64,000 bases of DNA from Anaeromyxobacter sp. (lineage in GTDB: Bacteria; Myxococcota; Myxococcia; Myxococcales; Anaeromyxobacteraceae): assembly GCA_016718565.1 (NCBI GenBank), contig JADKCZ010000013.1, positions 1-64,000 of the forward strand, in the 5' to 3' direction. Position 1 is the first letter of the stretch, and every line of letters starts with the position of its first letter. A model generated the notes under the pieces. It ran no database searches and was not told the DNA's origin. It saw only the letters and a program-made list of their open reading frames with translations. Positions 53,979-64,000 of the stretch are shown here, piece after piece. The translations under genes were made by a program, and so were the position numbers.

Positions 53979-56378
53979 CTACGGCGGCGGCGTCACCACC
54001 CGCGGCTCGGCCCGCCAGGAGCGGCGTCCCACCCCTGCCTGACCGTGGTCGGTGCTCCCCCAGCCGAACAGCTCCCCGGAGTCCTTGAAGGCCAGGGCGT
54101 GATCCTGGCCGGCCACCACGCTGGCGTACCCGGAGCCGATGAGGACTGGCTGGTCCCGGTCGGTCCTGGTCCCGTCGCCCAGGGCGCCCTGGCGGTTGTC
54201 TCCCCACGCGTACAGGTCACCACCCTTCACGCCGAAGGAGCGAGTGGCCCCGGCGGCGAAGCTGCCGAACCCGGAGCCGATCAGGGCCGGGCCGATCTGG
54301 GGTGGCATGGTCCCGAGGCCCAGCTCGCCCGAGAAGTTGGAGCCCCAGCCGTACAGGTCGCCGTCGCCCTTGGCGCCGAGCGAGTGCCAGGCGCCGGCCG
54401 CCACCGCCGTGAAGCCGACGCCGACGACCGCCAGGCGCGTGACGTCCCGGGTGTCGCCCGAGCCCACCTGGCCGAAGGTGTTGCAGCCGCAGCCGTAGAG
54501 GTTCCCCCCGGCCTGGAGCGCCAGCGAGTGGCAGGCCCCCGCCGCGATGGCCGTGAAGCCTCCGGCGACGAGGACCGGCGCTCCAGCGCCGGTGGTGCCG
54601 CCGTCGCAGAGCTGCCCGCTGGCGTTCTGGCCCCAGGCATAGAGGTCGCCGTTCTGCTTGAGCGCCAGGGAGTGGTCCCCTCCGGCGGCCACGTCCGCGA
54701 AGCCGGCGCCGACCAGCTGCGGGAACGCGGCGATGAACCCGAGGCCCACCCCGAGCTGCCCGGCGCCATCGTAGCCCCATGCGTACAGCTCGCCCGAGGC
54801 GGTGAGCCCGAGGGCGTGGGCGCGGCCGGCGACCACCTTGCGATAGTGGCCCCGGGCGCCCACCGGGGCCACGGCGGAGGTGAGGGTGCCGGTACCGAGC
54901 TGGCCGACCTGGTTGTCGCCCCAGGCGTGGAGCCGGCCCGCCGTGTCGAGGGCCAGCGAGTGGTAGGCGCCGGCCGCCACGGAGAGGAACTCGCCCGCCA
55001 CCGGCTCGGGTGTGAAGGCGAAGCCGACCAGGCCGCTCCCGAGCTGCCCGTACCCGTCGTGCCCCCAGGCGAGCAGGTGGCCGCTCAGGGCGATGCCGAG
55101 GGTGTGGTGCTCGCCGGCGGCGACCGCGGCCCAGCCGCTCCCGAGGGAGACTGGCGTGGTGGCCGGGTTCGGCGACGGGTCACCGCGGCCGCCGAAGCTG
55201 CTCTGGCCCCACGCCAGGAGCTCACCGCCGGCCTTCAGGCCGAACGAGTCGTCGCGACCCGCTACCGCCGCCAGGTAGCCGGTGCCGACCGGCACCGGCG
55301 TGGCGCTCGAGATGCTGGTCCCGTCGCCGAACTGCCCGTATTCGTTGTTGCCCCAGGCCATGAGGTCGCCGTTCGCCTTGAGGCCGAGGCTGTGCATCCC
55401 GCCGCCGCTCGCCGAGGCGAACCCGGAGCCGATGGCGACCGGGGCGCTCCGCGACGTGGTCGTCCCGTCGCCGAGCTGGCCGCCGCCGTTCTGCCCCCAG
55501 GCGCGCAGCTCCCCGCCGGACGTCACCGCCAGCGAGTGCTCAGCCCCGGCGCCGACGGCGGCGTAGCCCGCGCCGACGAGCACCGGCACCGTCGAGGAGG
55601 CCGCCGCCGCGCCCACGCCGAGCTGGCCGTGGCCGTTGTCGCCCCAGGCGTAGAGCTCCCCGCTGGCCGTGAGCCCGAGCGAGTGGCGCTGGCCAGCGGC
55701 CACCGCGGTGAAGCCCTCCCCCACCAGGACCGGCGTGCGCTCGTCCAGGCCGGTCCCGTTGCCGAGCTGCCCCTCCCTGCCGCGCCCCCAGGCGTGGAGC
55801 TGGCCGCCGGCCTTGAGCGCGAGGACGTGGTCGGCCCCCGCCGCGACCGCGACGTAGCCCGAGCCAATCCAGGCCGGCGAGCCGCTTTGCCCGCCGGCGC
55901 CGTCACCGCGCTGGCCCTGCTCGCCGTCGCCCCAGGCGTAGAGGTCGCCGTCCACCGTGACGCCGACCGAGTGGGCGGCGCCGCCGGCCACCTGCCGCCA
56001 GGCGCGGCTGCACACCACCCGCACCCCGGTGACGTCGGTGGCGCCGGCCGTCCCCGCGCCGGCCTCCACCAGGCAGGCCTGGCCGGCCGGCCGCGACCTC
56101 ACGGTGACGTCATAGGCGGCGCCGGCCGGGGCGCGCCCGGCGAAGACGAAGCTGACGGCCCCGGCATGCACCGCCAGCTCCGGCAGCCCGGGGCAGGCGA
56201 GGACCAGCCCCTCGTCGGTGAGCCCGCTGACGGCGCCCCCCACGCCGACCAGGACCGGCGAGGGCGGCGTGGGCGGCGTGGGCGGCGTGGGCGGCGAGCC
56301 GCCACATGCAGCGAGCAGCGCCACGGCGGCAAAGATGGCGGCGGGGCGGCCCTGGACGTCACGGCGAGGTCGGGTCAT
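53979..56378 (-). CDS. RCC1-repeat lipoprotein, 14 repeats
   Basis: This 799-residue lipoprotein has a signal with lipobox VALLAAC, a (PPT)n linker and an Ig-like segment (about 50-135). Fourteen RCC1 repeats follow, each with the 'G.LYAWG.N..GQLG.G' core, e.g. GELYAWGDNGHGQLGVG, GDLYAWGQNASGQLCDG. Fourteen repeats would fold as two seven-bladed propellers. One repeat has Cys substitutions (GNLYGCGCNTFGQVGSG). RCC1 proteins are common in myxobacteria and probably bind surface partners. It is convergent with larA (24 bases between). Confidence 0.85.
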   Translation of the reverse strand: MTRPRRDVQGRPAAIFAAVALLAACGGSPPTPPTPPTPPSPVLVGVGGAVSGLTDEGLVLACPGLPELAVHAGAVSFVFAGRAPAGAAYDVTVRSRPAGQACLVEAGAGTAGATDVTGVRVVCSRAWRQVAGGAAHSVGVTVDGDLYAWGDGEQGQRGDGAGGQSGSPAWIGSGYVAVAAGADHVLALKAGGQLHAWGRGREGQLGNGTGLDERTPVLVGEGFTAVAAGQRHSLGLTASGELYAWGDNGHGQLGVGAAAASSTVPVLVGAGYAAVGAGAEHSLAVTSGGELRAWGQNGGGQLGDGTTTSRSAPVAIGSGFASASGGGMHSLGLKANGDLMAWGNNEYGQFGDGTSISSATPVPVGTGYLAAVAGRDDSFGLKAGGELLAWGQSSFGGRGDPSPNPATTPVSLGSGWAAVAAGEHHTLGIALSGHLLAWGHDGYGQLGSGLVGFAFTPEPVAGEFLSVAAGAYHSLALDTAGRLHAWGDNQVGQLGTGTLTSAVAPVGARGHYRKVVAGRAHALGLTASGELYAWGYDGAGQLGVGLGFIAAFPQLVGAGFADVAAGGDHSLALKQNGDLYAWGQNASGQLCDGGTTGAGAPVLVAGGFTAIAAGACHSLALQAGGNLYGCGCNTFGQVGSGDTRDVTRLAVVGVGFTAVAAGAWHSLGAKGDGDLYGWGSNFSGELGLGTMPPQIGPALIGSGFGSFAAGATRSFGVKGGDLYAWGDNRQGALGDGTRTDRDQPVLIGSGYASVVAGQDHALAFKDSGELFGWGSTDHGQAGVGRRSWRAEPRVVTPPP

Positions 56379-56458
56379 GGCGGATCTTCCAGAGGTCGTA
56401 CCGATAGCATGACCCCGAGGAGCAGGTGAGGTCTTCGAGCCTGGGCCCGGGCGCCCCC

Positions 56459-57025
56459 TCAGGACGGCCGCCGCGGCCCGCTCACCCAGGGGCTGCCGGC
56501 CACCAGGAAGCGCCAGCGCCGCCCGGCCCAGGGCGGCCCGGCCGCCTCGACGTTGACCCGCGGCGTGCTGAGCACCCGCGCCGCCAGGGTCGGCGGCCCC
56601 GCCTCCAGGAAGAGCTCGGCGCCCGAGAGGTCGAGGCCGTCGTGGCGCTGGCGGGTGACGCCGAGCGCGCGGCACAGGTTGCCGGGGCCGCGGGTCGAGT
56701 GCAGGCAGCCCTCCAGCGGCTCGCCGGCGCGCAGCAGCACCGCCGAGGGCTCGCCGCACCGGCCCGTCACCAGGTTGAGGCAGTGGCTCTGGCCGTAGAT
56801 CAGGTAGACGTAGGCCACGCCGGGCGGCCCGAACATGATGGCCGAGCGGGGCGTCGGGCCGTTCCTGGCGTGCGAGGCCCGGTCGCGCGGCCCGTGGTAG
56901 GCCTCCACCTCGACCAGCCGGGCGGCGCGCCGCACCCCGCCGTCCACCCGCACCAGCACCTGCCCGAGCAGGTCGCGCGCCACCTCGGGGGCCGGGCGGC
57001 GGAAGAAGTCCGGCCCCAGGATCAC
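56459..57025 (-). CDS. mpg: 3-methyladenine DNA glycosylase (AAG/MPG family)
   Basis: This 188-residue monofunctional glycosylase removes alkylated purines. The family signature is present: FFRRPAPEVARDLLGQVLVR, then VEVEAYHGPRDRASHARNGP (catalytic Glu in VEVEAY), GPPGVAYVYLIYGQSHCLNL and RGPGNLCRALGVTRQRHDG. The GTG start overlaps the stop of the HD-GYP gene (GTGA), which is an unusual partner; there is no DNA-repair neighbour. Confidence 0.9.
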   Translation of the reverse strand: MILGPDFFRRPAPEVARDLLGQVLVRVDGGVRRAARLVEVEAYHGPRDRASHARNGPTPRSAIMFGPPGVAYVYLIYGQSHCLNLVTGRCGEPSAVLLRAGEPLEGCLHSTRGPGNLCRALGVTRQRHDGLDLSGAELFLEAGPPTLAARVLSTPRVNVEAAGPPWAGRRWRFLVAGSPWVSGPRRPS

Positions 57026-58461
57026 TGCTTCAGCACCGACTTCCAGATCCCCGCCTCGACGAACACGCCGAGCAGCGCCGGGTCCACCTGCCCGCGCCGG
57101 GCCTCGTCCTCCAGGATGGCCAGGGCCCGCTCGCCCGGCATGGCCTTCTTGTAGGGCCGGTCGCTGGCGGTCAGGGCGTCGTAGATGTCGGCGATGGTCA
57201 TCATGCGGGTCTCCACCGCGATGGCCGGGGCCGGCACGGCGCGCGGGTAGCCGCGCCCGTCGAGCTTCTCGTGGTGCCCGTAGGCGATCTCCGGCACGCG
57301 GCGCAGCGTGCGGGTCCAGGGGATCTGCGAGAGGAAGCGGAAGGTGTGCGCCACGTGGCTCTCGATCTCGCGCCGCTCGCCGTCGGAGAGCGAGCCCTTG
57401 GGGATGGAGAGGAGCGACAGCTCCTCGGCGCCCAGCAGCGGGCAGGGCTGGCCGTCGGCGCCGGGGAAGGTGAGCCCGGCCAGCGCGGCCAGCCGGGCGC
57501 CGGCCTCCTCGGGCAGCACGGTGGGGCGGTTGGCGGCGGTCACCAGCTCCCAGGCGGCCCCCAGCGACCCCAGCCGCGCGGCCGCCTCCTCCTCGCTGCG
57601 CCCCTCCAGCCGGGCCCGCAGCCGCTCGTTCTCCAGGCCGGCGCGGCACAGGGCGAAGCGGGCCTGCAGCAGCTCGAGCTGGTGCGGGTAGAGCTTCTCG
57701 GCCTTCACCAGCACGTGCTCGCGCACCCCCACCTTGCCGAAGTCGTGCAGCAGCGCCGCGTAGCGCAGCTGCTGCAGCGCCGCCGCGTCGAAGGTGACGC
57801 CGCGCCAGGACGCCGGCGGGGCGGCCTCCACCGCCCGCGCCAGGCCGGTGGTGAGGGTGGCCACCCGGCCCGAGTGGCCGGCGGTGGTGGGGTCGCGGGC
57901 CTCGATGGCCACCACCGAGGCCTGCACGAACCCCTCGAAGAGCCGCTCGATCTCCTCGTGCAGCAGCGCGTTCTCCACCGCGCTGGCGGCCGGCCCGGCC
58001 AGCGCCGAGAGCAGCTCCACGTCCTCGGGGCCGAAGGCGCCGTCGCGGCGGTTGAGCGCCTGGATGACCCCCACCACCTCGCCGTGGGTGGTGATCATGG
58101 GGACGCCCAGCACGTTGCGGGTGTGGTAGCCGGTGGCGGCGTCCACCTGCGGGTTGAAGCGCGGGTCGGCGTAGGCGTCGGGGATGGAGATGGGCGCGCC
58201 GGCCTGGGCCACCGCCCCGGCCAGGCCGGCGCCGATGGGGATGCGGATCTCGCCGGTGCCGTGGGCCACCGGCGTCCACAGCTCGGCCCGCTCGCGGTCC
58301 ACCACGAAGATGGAGCAGCGGTCGGCCTCGGCCACCCGGGCGGCCGCGTCGTTGATGAGCCCGAGCAGGGCCGCCACCTGCCGCTCGGCCGTCAGGGCCC
58401 GGGCCACCTCGAGGATGGACTGGAGCTTGTGCAGGCGGCGTTCGAGCTGGGCGGTGTCCAT
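57022..58461 (-). CDS. GAF domain plus HD-GYP phosphodiesterase
   Basis: This 479-residue protein has a coiled-coil N-terminus, a GAF domain (about 20-170, with DRCSIFVVDRERAELWTPVA) and an HD-GYP domain: H196 in GHSGRV, HD 239-240 in LLHDFGKVGV, HHEKLDGRGYP (395-405). About 90 extra residues (about 255-350) lie between the HD and GYP motifs, more than usual. It probably hydrolyses c-di-GMP in response to a small ligand or redox signal. The ATG at 58461 was chosen because upstream codons lack family similarity. Confidence 0.88.
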   Translation of the reverse strand: MDTAQLERRLHKLQSILEVARALTAERQVAALLGLINDAAARVAEADRCSIFVVDRERAELWTPVAHGTGEIRIPIGAGLAGAVAQAGAPISIPDAYADPRFNPQVDAATGYHTRNVLGVPMITTHGEVVGVIQALNRRDGAFGPEDVELLSALAGPAASAVENALLHEEIERLFEGFVQASVVAIEARDPTTAGHSGRVATLTTGLARAVEAAPPASWRGVTFDAAALQQLRYAALLHDFGKVGVREHVLVKAEKLYPHQLELLQARFALCRAGLENERLRARLEGRSEEEAAARLGSLGAAWELVTAANRPTVLPEEAGARLAALAGLTFPGADGQPCPLLGAEELSLLSIPKGSLSDGERREIESHVAHTFRFLSQIPWTRTLRRVPEIAYGHHEKLDGRGYPRAVPAPAIAVETRMMTIADIYDALTASDRPYKKAMPGERALAILEDEARRGQVDPALLGVFVEAGIWKSVLKQ

Positions 58462-58571
58462 GCTGGCCGAACCGTAGCCCCCGGCGGCGGGCGGGACAAC
58501 CGGCCACACCCGGCGGCGCCGCCCCGGTCGCGCGCTGGACCGCACGGGAAACATGACGCTACAAGGGGGCC

Positions 58572-60038
<1,467 letters not shown>

Positions 60039-60090
60039 GCGACCCGTCTCGCGCGTTGCCCCCGCCCCGGCGGGGCGCTACACACGGCCC

Positions 60091-61281
60091 ATGGACATCC
60101 CGGCCCTGCAGCGCGCCCTCGTCGAGCAGGGACTCGACGGCTGGCTCCTCTACGACTTCCACGGCCAGAACCCCACCGCGCTCACCGCGCTGGGGCTGGG
60201 CGGGCACATGCTGACGCGCCGCTGGTACTACCTGGTGCCGGCGCGCGGCGAGCCGCAGCTGCTGGTGCACGCCATCGAGCTCGGCTCCTTCCCCAGGGAG
60301 GTGCCGGGCCAGCGGCAGGCCTACGCCTCCTGGCAGTCGCTGCAGGCGGCCCTGGCGCGGCTGGTGGGGCTCTTGCCGCCCGGGCCGACGGTGGCCATGG
60401 AGTACTGCCCCGGCGCCGCCATCCCGTACCTCTCCCGGGTGGACGCCGGCACGCTCGAGGTGATCCGCGGCCTGGGCGTGACGGTGGTCTCCTCGGCCGA
60501 GCTGGTGCAGCACTTCCTCTGCCGCTGGACCCCGGCGCAGGTGGAGAGCCACAAGCGCGCCCTGGCCGGCATCGACGCCGCCAAGGACGCCGCCTTCGAG
60601 CGCATCGGCGAGCTCCTGCGCCGCGGGGTGGAGCCGAAGGAGACCGAGATCCAGCGGTTCCTCACCGACCGCTTCGCCGAGGCCGAGCTCACCTTCGACC
60701 ACGCCCCCATCGTGGCGGTGAACGGCCACGCCGGCGACCCGCACTACGAGCCCTCGGCGAAGACCCCCACGCCCATCCGCAAGGGCGACCTGGTGCTCAT
60801 CGACCTGTGGGCGCGCGGCACCGGCCCGGACGACGTCTACGCCGACATCACCTGGATGGGCTTCTGCGGCGACCGGCCGGCCCCGAAGATGGACCAGATC
60901 TTCCGGGTGGCCTCGGGCGGCCGCGACAAGGGGCTGGAGACGGTGGCGCTGGCCTGGCGCGAAGGGCGCACGCTGGAGGGCTGGCAGGTGGACCGCGCGG
61001 TGCGCGACCACATCACCGCGCTCGGCTTCGGCGACAAGTTCATCCACCGCACCGGCCACTCCATCGGCGTGAAGGTGCACGGCGACGGCGCCAACCTGGA
61101 CGACCTCGAGACCCATGACACCCGCCGGCTGGTGCCGGGGCTGTGCTTCTCCATCGAGCCGGGCATCTACCTGCCGGAGGAGGGGATGGGGGTGCGCACC
61201 GAGATCGACGTCTTCCTCTCCGCCGAGGGGCCGAAGACCTTCGGCAAGGTCCAGCAGGAGCTGGTCCGCATCGCGTGCTGA
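60091..61281 (+). CDS. M24-family aminopeptidase P-like metallopeptidase
   Basis: This 396-residue enzyme has a creatinase-like N-terminal domain and a pita-bread catalytic domain with the metal ligands of M24 peptidases: D and D in LVLIDLWARGTGPDDVYADI, His in FIHRTGHSIGVKVHG, and Glu in CFSIEPGIYLPEEGMGVRTE (two). It resembles Xaa-Pro dipeptidases; substrate range is not certain. It starts 52 bases after pyk. Confidence 0.88.
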   Translation: MDIPALQRALVEQGLDGWLLYDFHGQNPTALTALGLGGHMLTRRWYYLVPARGEPQLLVHAIELGSFPREVPGQRQAYASWQSLQAALARLVGLLPPGPTVAMEYCPGAAIPYLSRVDAGTLEVIRGLGVTVVSSAELVQHFLCRWTPAQVESHKRALAGIDAAKDAAFERIGELLRRGVEPKETEIQRFLTDRFAEAELTFDHAPIVAVNGHAGDPHYEPSAKTPTPIRKGDLVLIDLWARGTGPDDVYADITWMGFCGDRPAPKMDQIFRVASGGRDKGLETVALAWREGRTLEGWQVDRAVRDHITALGFGDKFIHRTGHSIGVKVHGDGANLDDLETHDTRRLVPGLCFSIEPGIYLPEEGMGVRTEIDVFLSAEGPKTFGKVQQELVRIAC

Positions 61282-61348
61282 CCCCGCCCGGCCGCCGCCC
61301 GCCCGCCGCGCCGGGCGCCCCGCTCCGCCGCCGGCGCGGGGGTGGTCG

Positions 61349-62854
61349 GTGAGCGAGCTCGGCGCCTTCGCCCTGCCGGCGGCCGCGCCGCCCGCCCCGC
61401 GCTCGGCCGCGTCGGTGGTCTACTGGCGCGAGGGGCCGGCCGGGCTGGAGGTCTACCTGGTGCTGCGCGGCGCCACCCAGCGCTTCGCCCCCGGCTTCAG
61501 CGCCTTCCCGGGCGGCCGGCGCGACCAGGAGGACGCCGCGGTGCCGGTGTCCTCGCCGGGCGCCAGCGACCCGGGCGACGTGGCCTGCGCCGCCCGCGAG
61601 CTCTTCGAGGAGGTGGGGGTGCTGGCCGCCGCCGGCGCCCCGCTGCCGGGGCCCGCCGCCCTGGCCGAGGCCCGCCGCGCGCTGCTGGCCGGGCAGCTCG
61701 CCTTCGCCGACCTCCTCACGCGCCACGGGCTCTCGGTGGACGGCGCCCGCTTCGAGGACGCCGGCCGCTGGGTCACCCCCGGCTTCTACCCGGTCCGCTT
61801 CGACGCCCTGTTCCTCACCTGCCGCTGGCGGGAGGGGGAGGCGCCCGAGGTCTGGCCGGGCGAGCTCGACGGCGGGCAGTTCGTGGCGGCCGCCAGCGCC
61901 CTGGAGGAGTGGCGGCGCGGCGACCGGCTCTTCCTGCCGCCCAACCTCTGGCCGGTGCGGGTGCTGGCCCGCGGCGGCCCGCCGGACACCGCCGCCATGC
62001 GCGCGCCGGAGCCGGCCGCCTTCCGCATCGAGTACCAGGGCGGGCTGCTGCAGTCGCCGCTGCGCACCCCCACCCTGCCGCCGGCCGCCCACACCAACGC
62101 CTGGCTGGTGGACCTGGGCGACGCCACCGCGGTGGTCGACCCTGGTTCACCCTGGGTGGAGGAGCAGCAGAGGCTCGACGCCCGCCTGGCCACCCTGGCC
62201 GACGAGGGGCGCCCGGCGCGCGAGGTCTGGCTCACCCACGGCCACGCCGACCACACCGGCGGGGTGGCGGTGCTGGCGGCGCGCGGGCTCACGGTGCGGG
62301 CCCACCCGGCCATCGCGCCCCGGCTGCCGGGGCTGGCCGTCGAGCCCCTCCGCGAGGGCGACCTGCTGGGCGGCCGCTGGCGGGTCTTCGAGACGCCCGG
62401 CCACGCCCGCGACCACGTGGTGTTCCTCGACGAGGCCACCGGCGCCCTGCTGGCGGGCGACATGCACTCCACGCTCTCCACCGTGGTCATCGACCCGCCG
62501 GAGGGCGACATGGCCGAGTACCGCCGGCAGCTGGCCCGGCTGGCGGCGCTGCCGGTGCGCGCCCTCTACCCGGCGCACGGCCCCCCGGCGGCCGACGGCC
62601 GCGGGGCGCTGCGGGCCTCCCTGGCGCACCGCGCCGCCCGCGAGGAGAAGGTGGTCTGGGCGCTGTCGCGGCCGGGGACGCTGGCCGAGGTGACGGCGCG
62701 GGCCTACGACGACGTGCCCCCGGCCATCTGGCCGGTGGCCGAGCGCAGCTGCCTGGCGGTGCTGCTGGAGCTGGCGGCGGCGGGTCGGGCCATGGAGTCC
62801 GACGGATCCTGGCGGGCGAGAGGTGTGGCCACCCCCGGGGGTAGAGGGTCCTGA
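61349..62854 (+). CDS. NUDIX and metallo-beta-lactamase fusion protein
   Basis: This 501-residue protein joins two hydrolases. Residues about 10-215 form a NUDIX domain with FSAFPGGRRDQED and, after an insertion, the box end CAARELFEEVGVL (REUxEExGU-like). Residues about 230-480 form an MBL-fold domain with THGHADHTGGVAVL, then FETPGHARDHVVFLDE and LLAGDMHSTLSTVV, resembling the LACTB2/glyoxalase II-like group. The fusion suggests the product of one activity feeds the other, e.g. on a nucleotide- or CoA-linked metabolite. The GTG at 61349 is used; the frame opens upstream inside the M24 gene. Confidence 0.8.
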   Translation: MSELGAFALPAAAPPAPRSAASVVYWREGPAGLEVYLVLRGATQRFAPGFSAFPGGRRDQEDAAVPVSSPGASDPGDVACAARELFEEVGVLAAAGAPLPGPAALAEARRALLAGQLAFADLLTRHGLSVDGARFEDAGRWVTPGFYPVRFDALFLTCRWREGEAPEVWPGELDGGQFVAAASALEEWRRGDRLFLPPNLWPVRVLARGGPPDTAAMRAPEPAAFRIEYQGGLLQSPLRTPTLPPAAHTNAWLVDLGDATAVVDPGSPWVEEQQRLDARLATLADEGRPAREVWLTHGHADHTGGVAVLAARGLTVRAHPAIAPRLPGLAVEPLREGDLLGGRWRVFETPGHARDHVVFLDEATGALLAGDMHSTLSTVVIDPPEGDMAEYRRQLARLAALPVRALYPAHGPPAADGRGALRASLAHRAAREEKVVWALSRPGTLAEVTARAYDDVPPAIWPVAERSCLAVLLELAAAGRAMESDGSWRARGVATPGGRGS

Positions 62855-62975
62855 AGGACGTGGCCGGCCGGCACGCAGCGTCCCGGCGGCCACGTGCAAC
62901 GCCCGCCAGGATCGTCTAAACTGCCGGACTTTCGGGTCGTGCCGCAGGGCACACCCGGTGCATCACGAGCCCCTC

Positions 62976-63497
62976 ATGGCCACCCTCCCGATGAAGCCCG
63001 CCCGGTTCGCCGCCGTCCTGGTCCTCGCCTTCGCCTTCGGCGGCGGGTCGGCCGAGGTGGCGGTCCGCACCCACCAGGCCATCGAGAAGGCGCGCGCCGA
63101 GCGCGAGATCGGCTCCACCGGCCAGCTGGTGGCGCTGCAGCTGCGCGACGAGAGCGGCGAGGTGGTGGCCCGGCCGCGGCTCATCTGCCCGGTGGGCAAG
63201 AAGGCCGAGCTGGTGCTGCACGATCCGCTCTCCCCGGAGGACGTCCGGCTGGCGTTCCGCGTGGCCGCCACCCGCGAGGCCTCCGGCGAGATCGCGCTCG
63301 ATTGGTCCATCTGGCTGCCGGATCGGGCCATCGCCACCAGCGGCAAGCTCTCGCTCACCCCCGGGGTGGAGCAGGAGGTCTCGATCGGCGACGGCACCCT
63401 GGTGGCCACCTGGATGGCCGTCCCGGTGCCGTCGGCGGCGTTCGACGCCTTCCTGGAGGCCGAGCAGGTTCGCCGGCCCGGCCCGAAGCCCATCTAG
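62976..63497 (+). CDS. Secreted hypothetical protein
   Basis: This protein of about 173 residues is not recognised. A hydrophobic signal-like segment (FAAVLVLAFAFGGGSAEVAV, about 8-28) is followed by a helical stretch (HQAIEKARAEREIGSTGQL) and a beta-rich domain with LRDESGEVVARPRLICPVGK onwards. It could be a periplasmic beta-sandwich protein. An ATG at 62991 is an alternative start with no better ribosome-binding site. Confidence 0.55.
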   Translation: MATLPMKPARFAAVLVLAFAFGGGSAEVAVRTHQAIEKARAEREIGSTGQLVALQLRDESGEVVARPRLICPVGKKAELVLHDPLSPEDVRLAFRVAATREASGEIALDWSIWLPDRAIATSGKLSLTPGVEQEVSIGDGTLVATWMAVPVPSAAFDAFLEAEQVRRPGPKPI

Positions 63498-63561
63498 ACG
63501 GGCGAGCGACCGCGAGCCGGAGTCGAGGGGCGCCCTTCGAGGCCGGGAGACACCTCCGCGC

Positions 63562-64000
63562 CTACGGCGTGGCGCGCTGCTCGCCGAACTCCATCCGGCC
63601 CACCAGGCGCCCCTCCTCGTCCCAGGTGGTCCAGGCGCCGCACTGCACGCCGTGGCAGTAGCGCCCCTCGGTCCGCTTGCCGCCAGTGCGGAACCAGGCG
63701 GTGAAGGGGCCGTGCTGAACGTCCCGGACGTACTCCGAACGTTCTTCCAGCTGGCCGCTCTCGAACCAGATGGTCCAGGTGCCGACCTTCTCGTCGCGGG
63801 CGTACTGCCCGGTCCGGGCCGGCTTGCCGTCGCGGTGGTGCTCGATGAAGGCGCCGTCTCGCCTCCCCTCGGCCCAGTGCGCCTCCACCCGCAGCGCGCC
63901 CGTGTCGTACCAGCTGCGCGCCGGGCCGTGGCGGCGCGGGGTGCCGTAGGCGTCCGGCCGGCCGGTGCACCAGGCCTCGAACAGCTCGGGCGGACCTCCC
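63562..64000 (-). CDS. MORN/YwqK-like repeat protein, 5' end beyond window
   Basis: The minus-strand frame runs open from the window edge to the stop at 63562 (about 145 residues visible). It has repeated MORN-like units: SWYDTGALRVEAHWAEGRRDG, then EKVGTWTIWFESGQLEERSE, HGPFTAWFRTGGKRTEGRYC and GAWTTWDEEGRLVGRMEF. Such repeats (as in YwqK-type antitoxin-like proteins) form beta-hairpin ribbons of unknown function. The apparent GTG start at 63888 is only an internal codon, because the repeat pattern continues upstream. Confidence 0.7.
   Translation of the reverse strand, partial: GGPPELFEAWCTGRPDAYGTPRRHGPARSWYDTGALRVEAHWAEGRRDGAFIEHHRDGKPARTGQYARDEKVGTWTIWFESGQLEERSEYVRDVQHGPFTAWFRTGGKRTEGRYCHGVQCGAWTTWDEEGRLVGRMEFGEQRATP

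Noticed and set aside
60064..60079. Hairpin after pyk as a terminator
   Set aside because: CGCCCC/GGGGCG stem without a T-tract, in GC-rich DNA; not distinguishable from chance.

Overview
This is a very GC-rich (visibly above 70% G+C) bacterial chromosome segment with tightly packed, overlapping genes. The gene families point to a deltaproteobacterium-like member of the Myxococcota, most like Anaeromyxobacter: PilZ/receiver proteins, MJ0042 zinc-finger plus TPR proteins, Cys-rich and RCC1 lipoproteins, HD-GYP proteins and many short operons with ATGA or GTGA overlaps. The organism call is an inference from style and families, not from a search.

Layout. 1-1129: the end of a KirBac potassium channel gene and a DUF1232 gene. 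1130-3480: a small accessory patch with a DUF4019 protein, a PIN-toxin remnant, two abutting perfect palindromes and a hicAB module with a candidate operator. 3483-10207 (minus): an eight-gene, translationally coupled run reading MJ0042/TPR protein, zinc ribbon, gatC, gatA, membrane protein, gatB, mini membrane protein, mtnA. 10367-13186: ftsK, followed by an 18-bp minisatellite that grows out of a dispersed palindromic repeat. 13429-15680: plsY, DUF2752, YIP1. 15785-18434: a partial complex I cluster nuoE-F-J-K ending in a clear terminator, with a bidirectional promoter shared with a PilZ/pseudo-receiver gene. 19421-25535: HU, RMD1/DUF155, PilZ, purF, a ceramidase-like protein and a thioesterase.

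25584-32248 holds envelope genes: a PEGA protein, a beta-propeller lipoprotein and a frameshifted partner gene, divergent from a large PKD/Ig-like lipoprotein across a region rich in GGACC/GGTCC dyads. 32285-33523 is an ECF sigma operon. 33524-34033 and 35487-36097 are gene-free repeat regions (hexanucleotide satellite, paired 39-bp repeats, and a 3.4-copy array of palindromic units). 36098-46130 carries signalling and housekeeping genes: PilZ-receiver, DUF2807 lipoprotein, metallo-hydrolase, a YprB-like nuclease coupled to a UPF1-type helicase, a hybrid histidine kinase, Smr and an AlaX-type tRNA editor. 46272-47967 is a DUF47/PiT phosphate uptake pair. 48024-51545 is an ECF sigma, anti-sigma, DUF3106 (frameshifted), outer-membrane barrel and acidic peptide operon. 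The remainder holds an RlmN-like enzyme, a LarA-type racemase, a 14-repeat RCC1 lipoprotein, a 3-methyladenine glycosylase coupled to GAF/HD-GYP, pyruvate kinase, an M24 peptidase, a NUDIX/metallo-beta-lactamase fusion, a secreted unknown and a MORN-like repeat protein running off the end.

No rRNA, tRNA, CRISPR array, insertion sequence or integrase was seen. The most unusual material is (i) dispersed palindromes and the tandem arrays derived from them, (ii) the split nuoEFJK cluster with a back-to-back promoter, (iii) a pseudo-receiver with Glu at the phosphorylation site, (iv) the two sigma-factor operons, and (v) two apparent frameshifts in otherwise intact operons.
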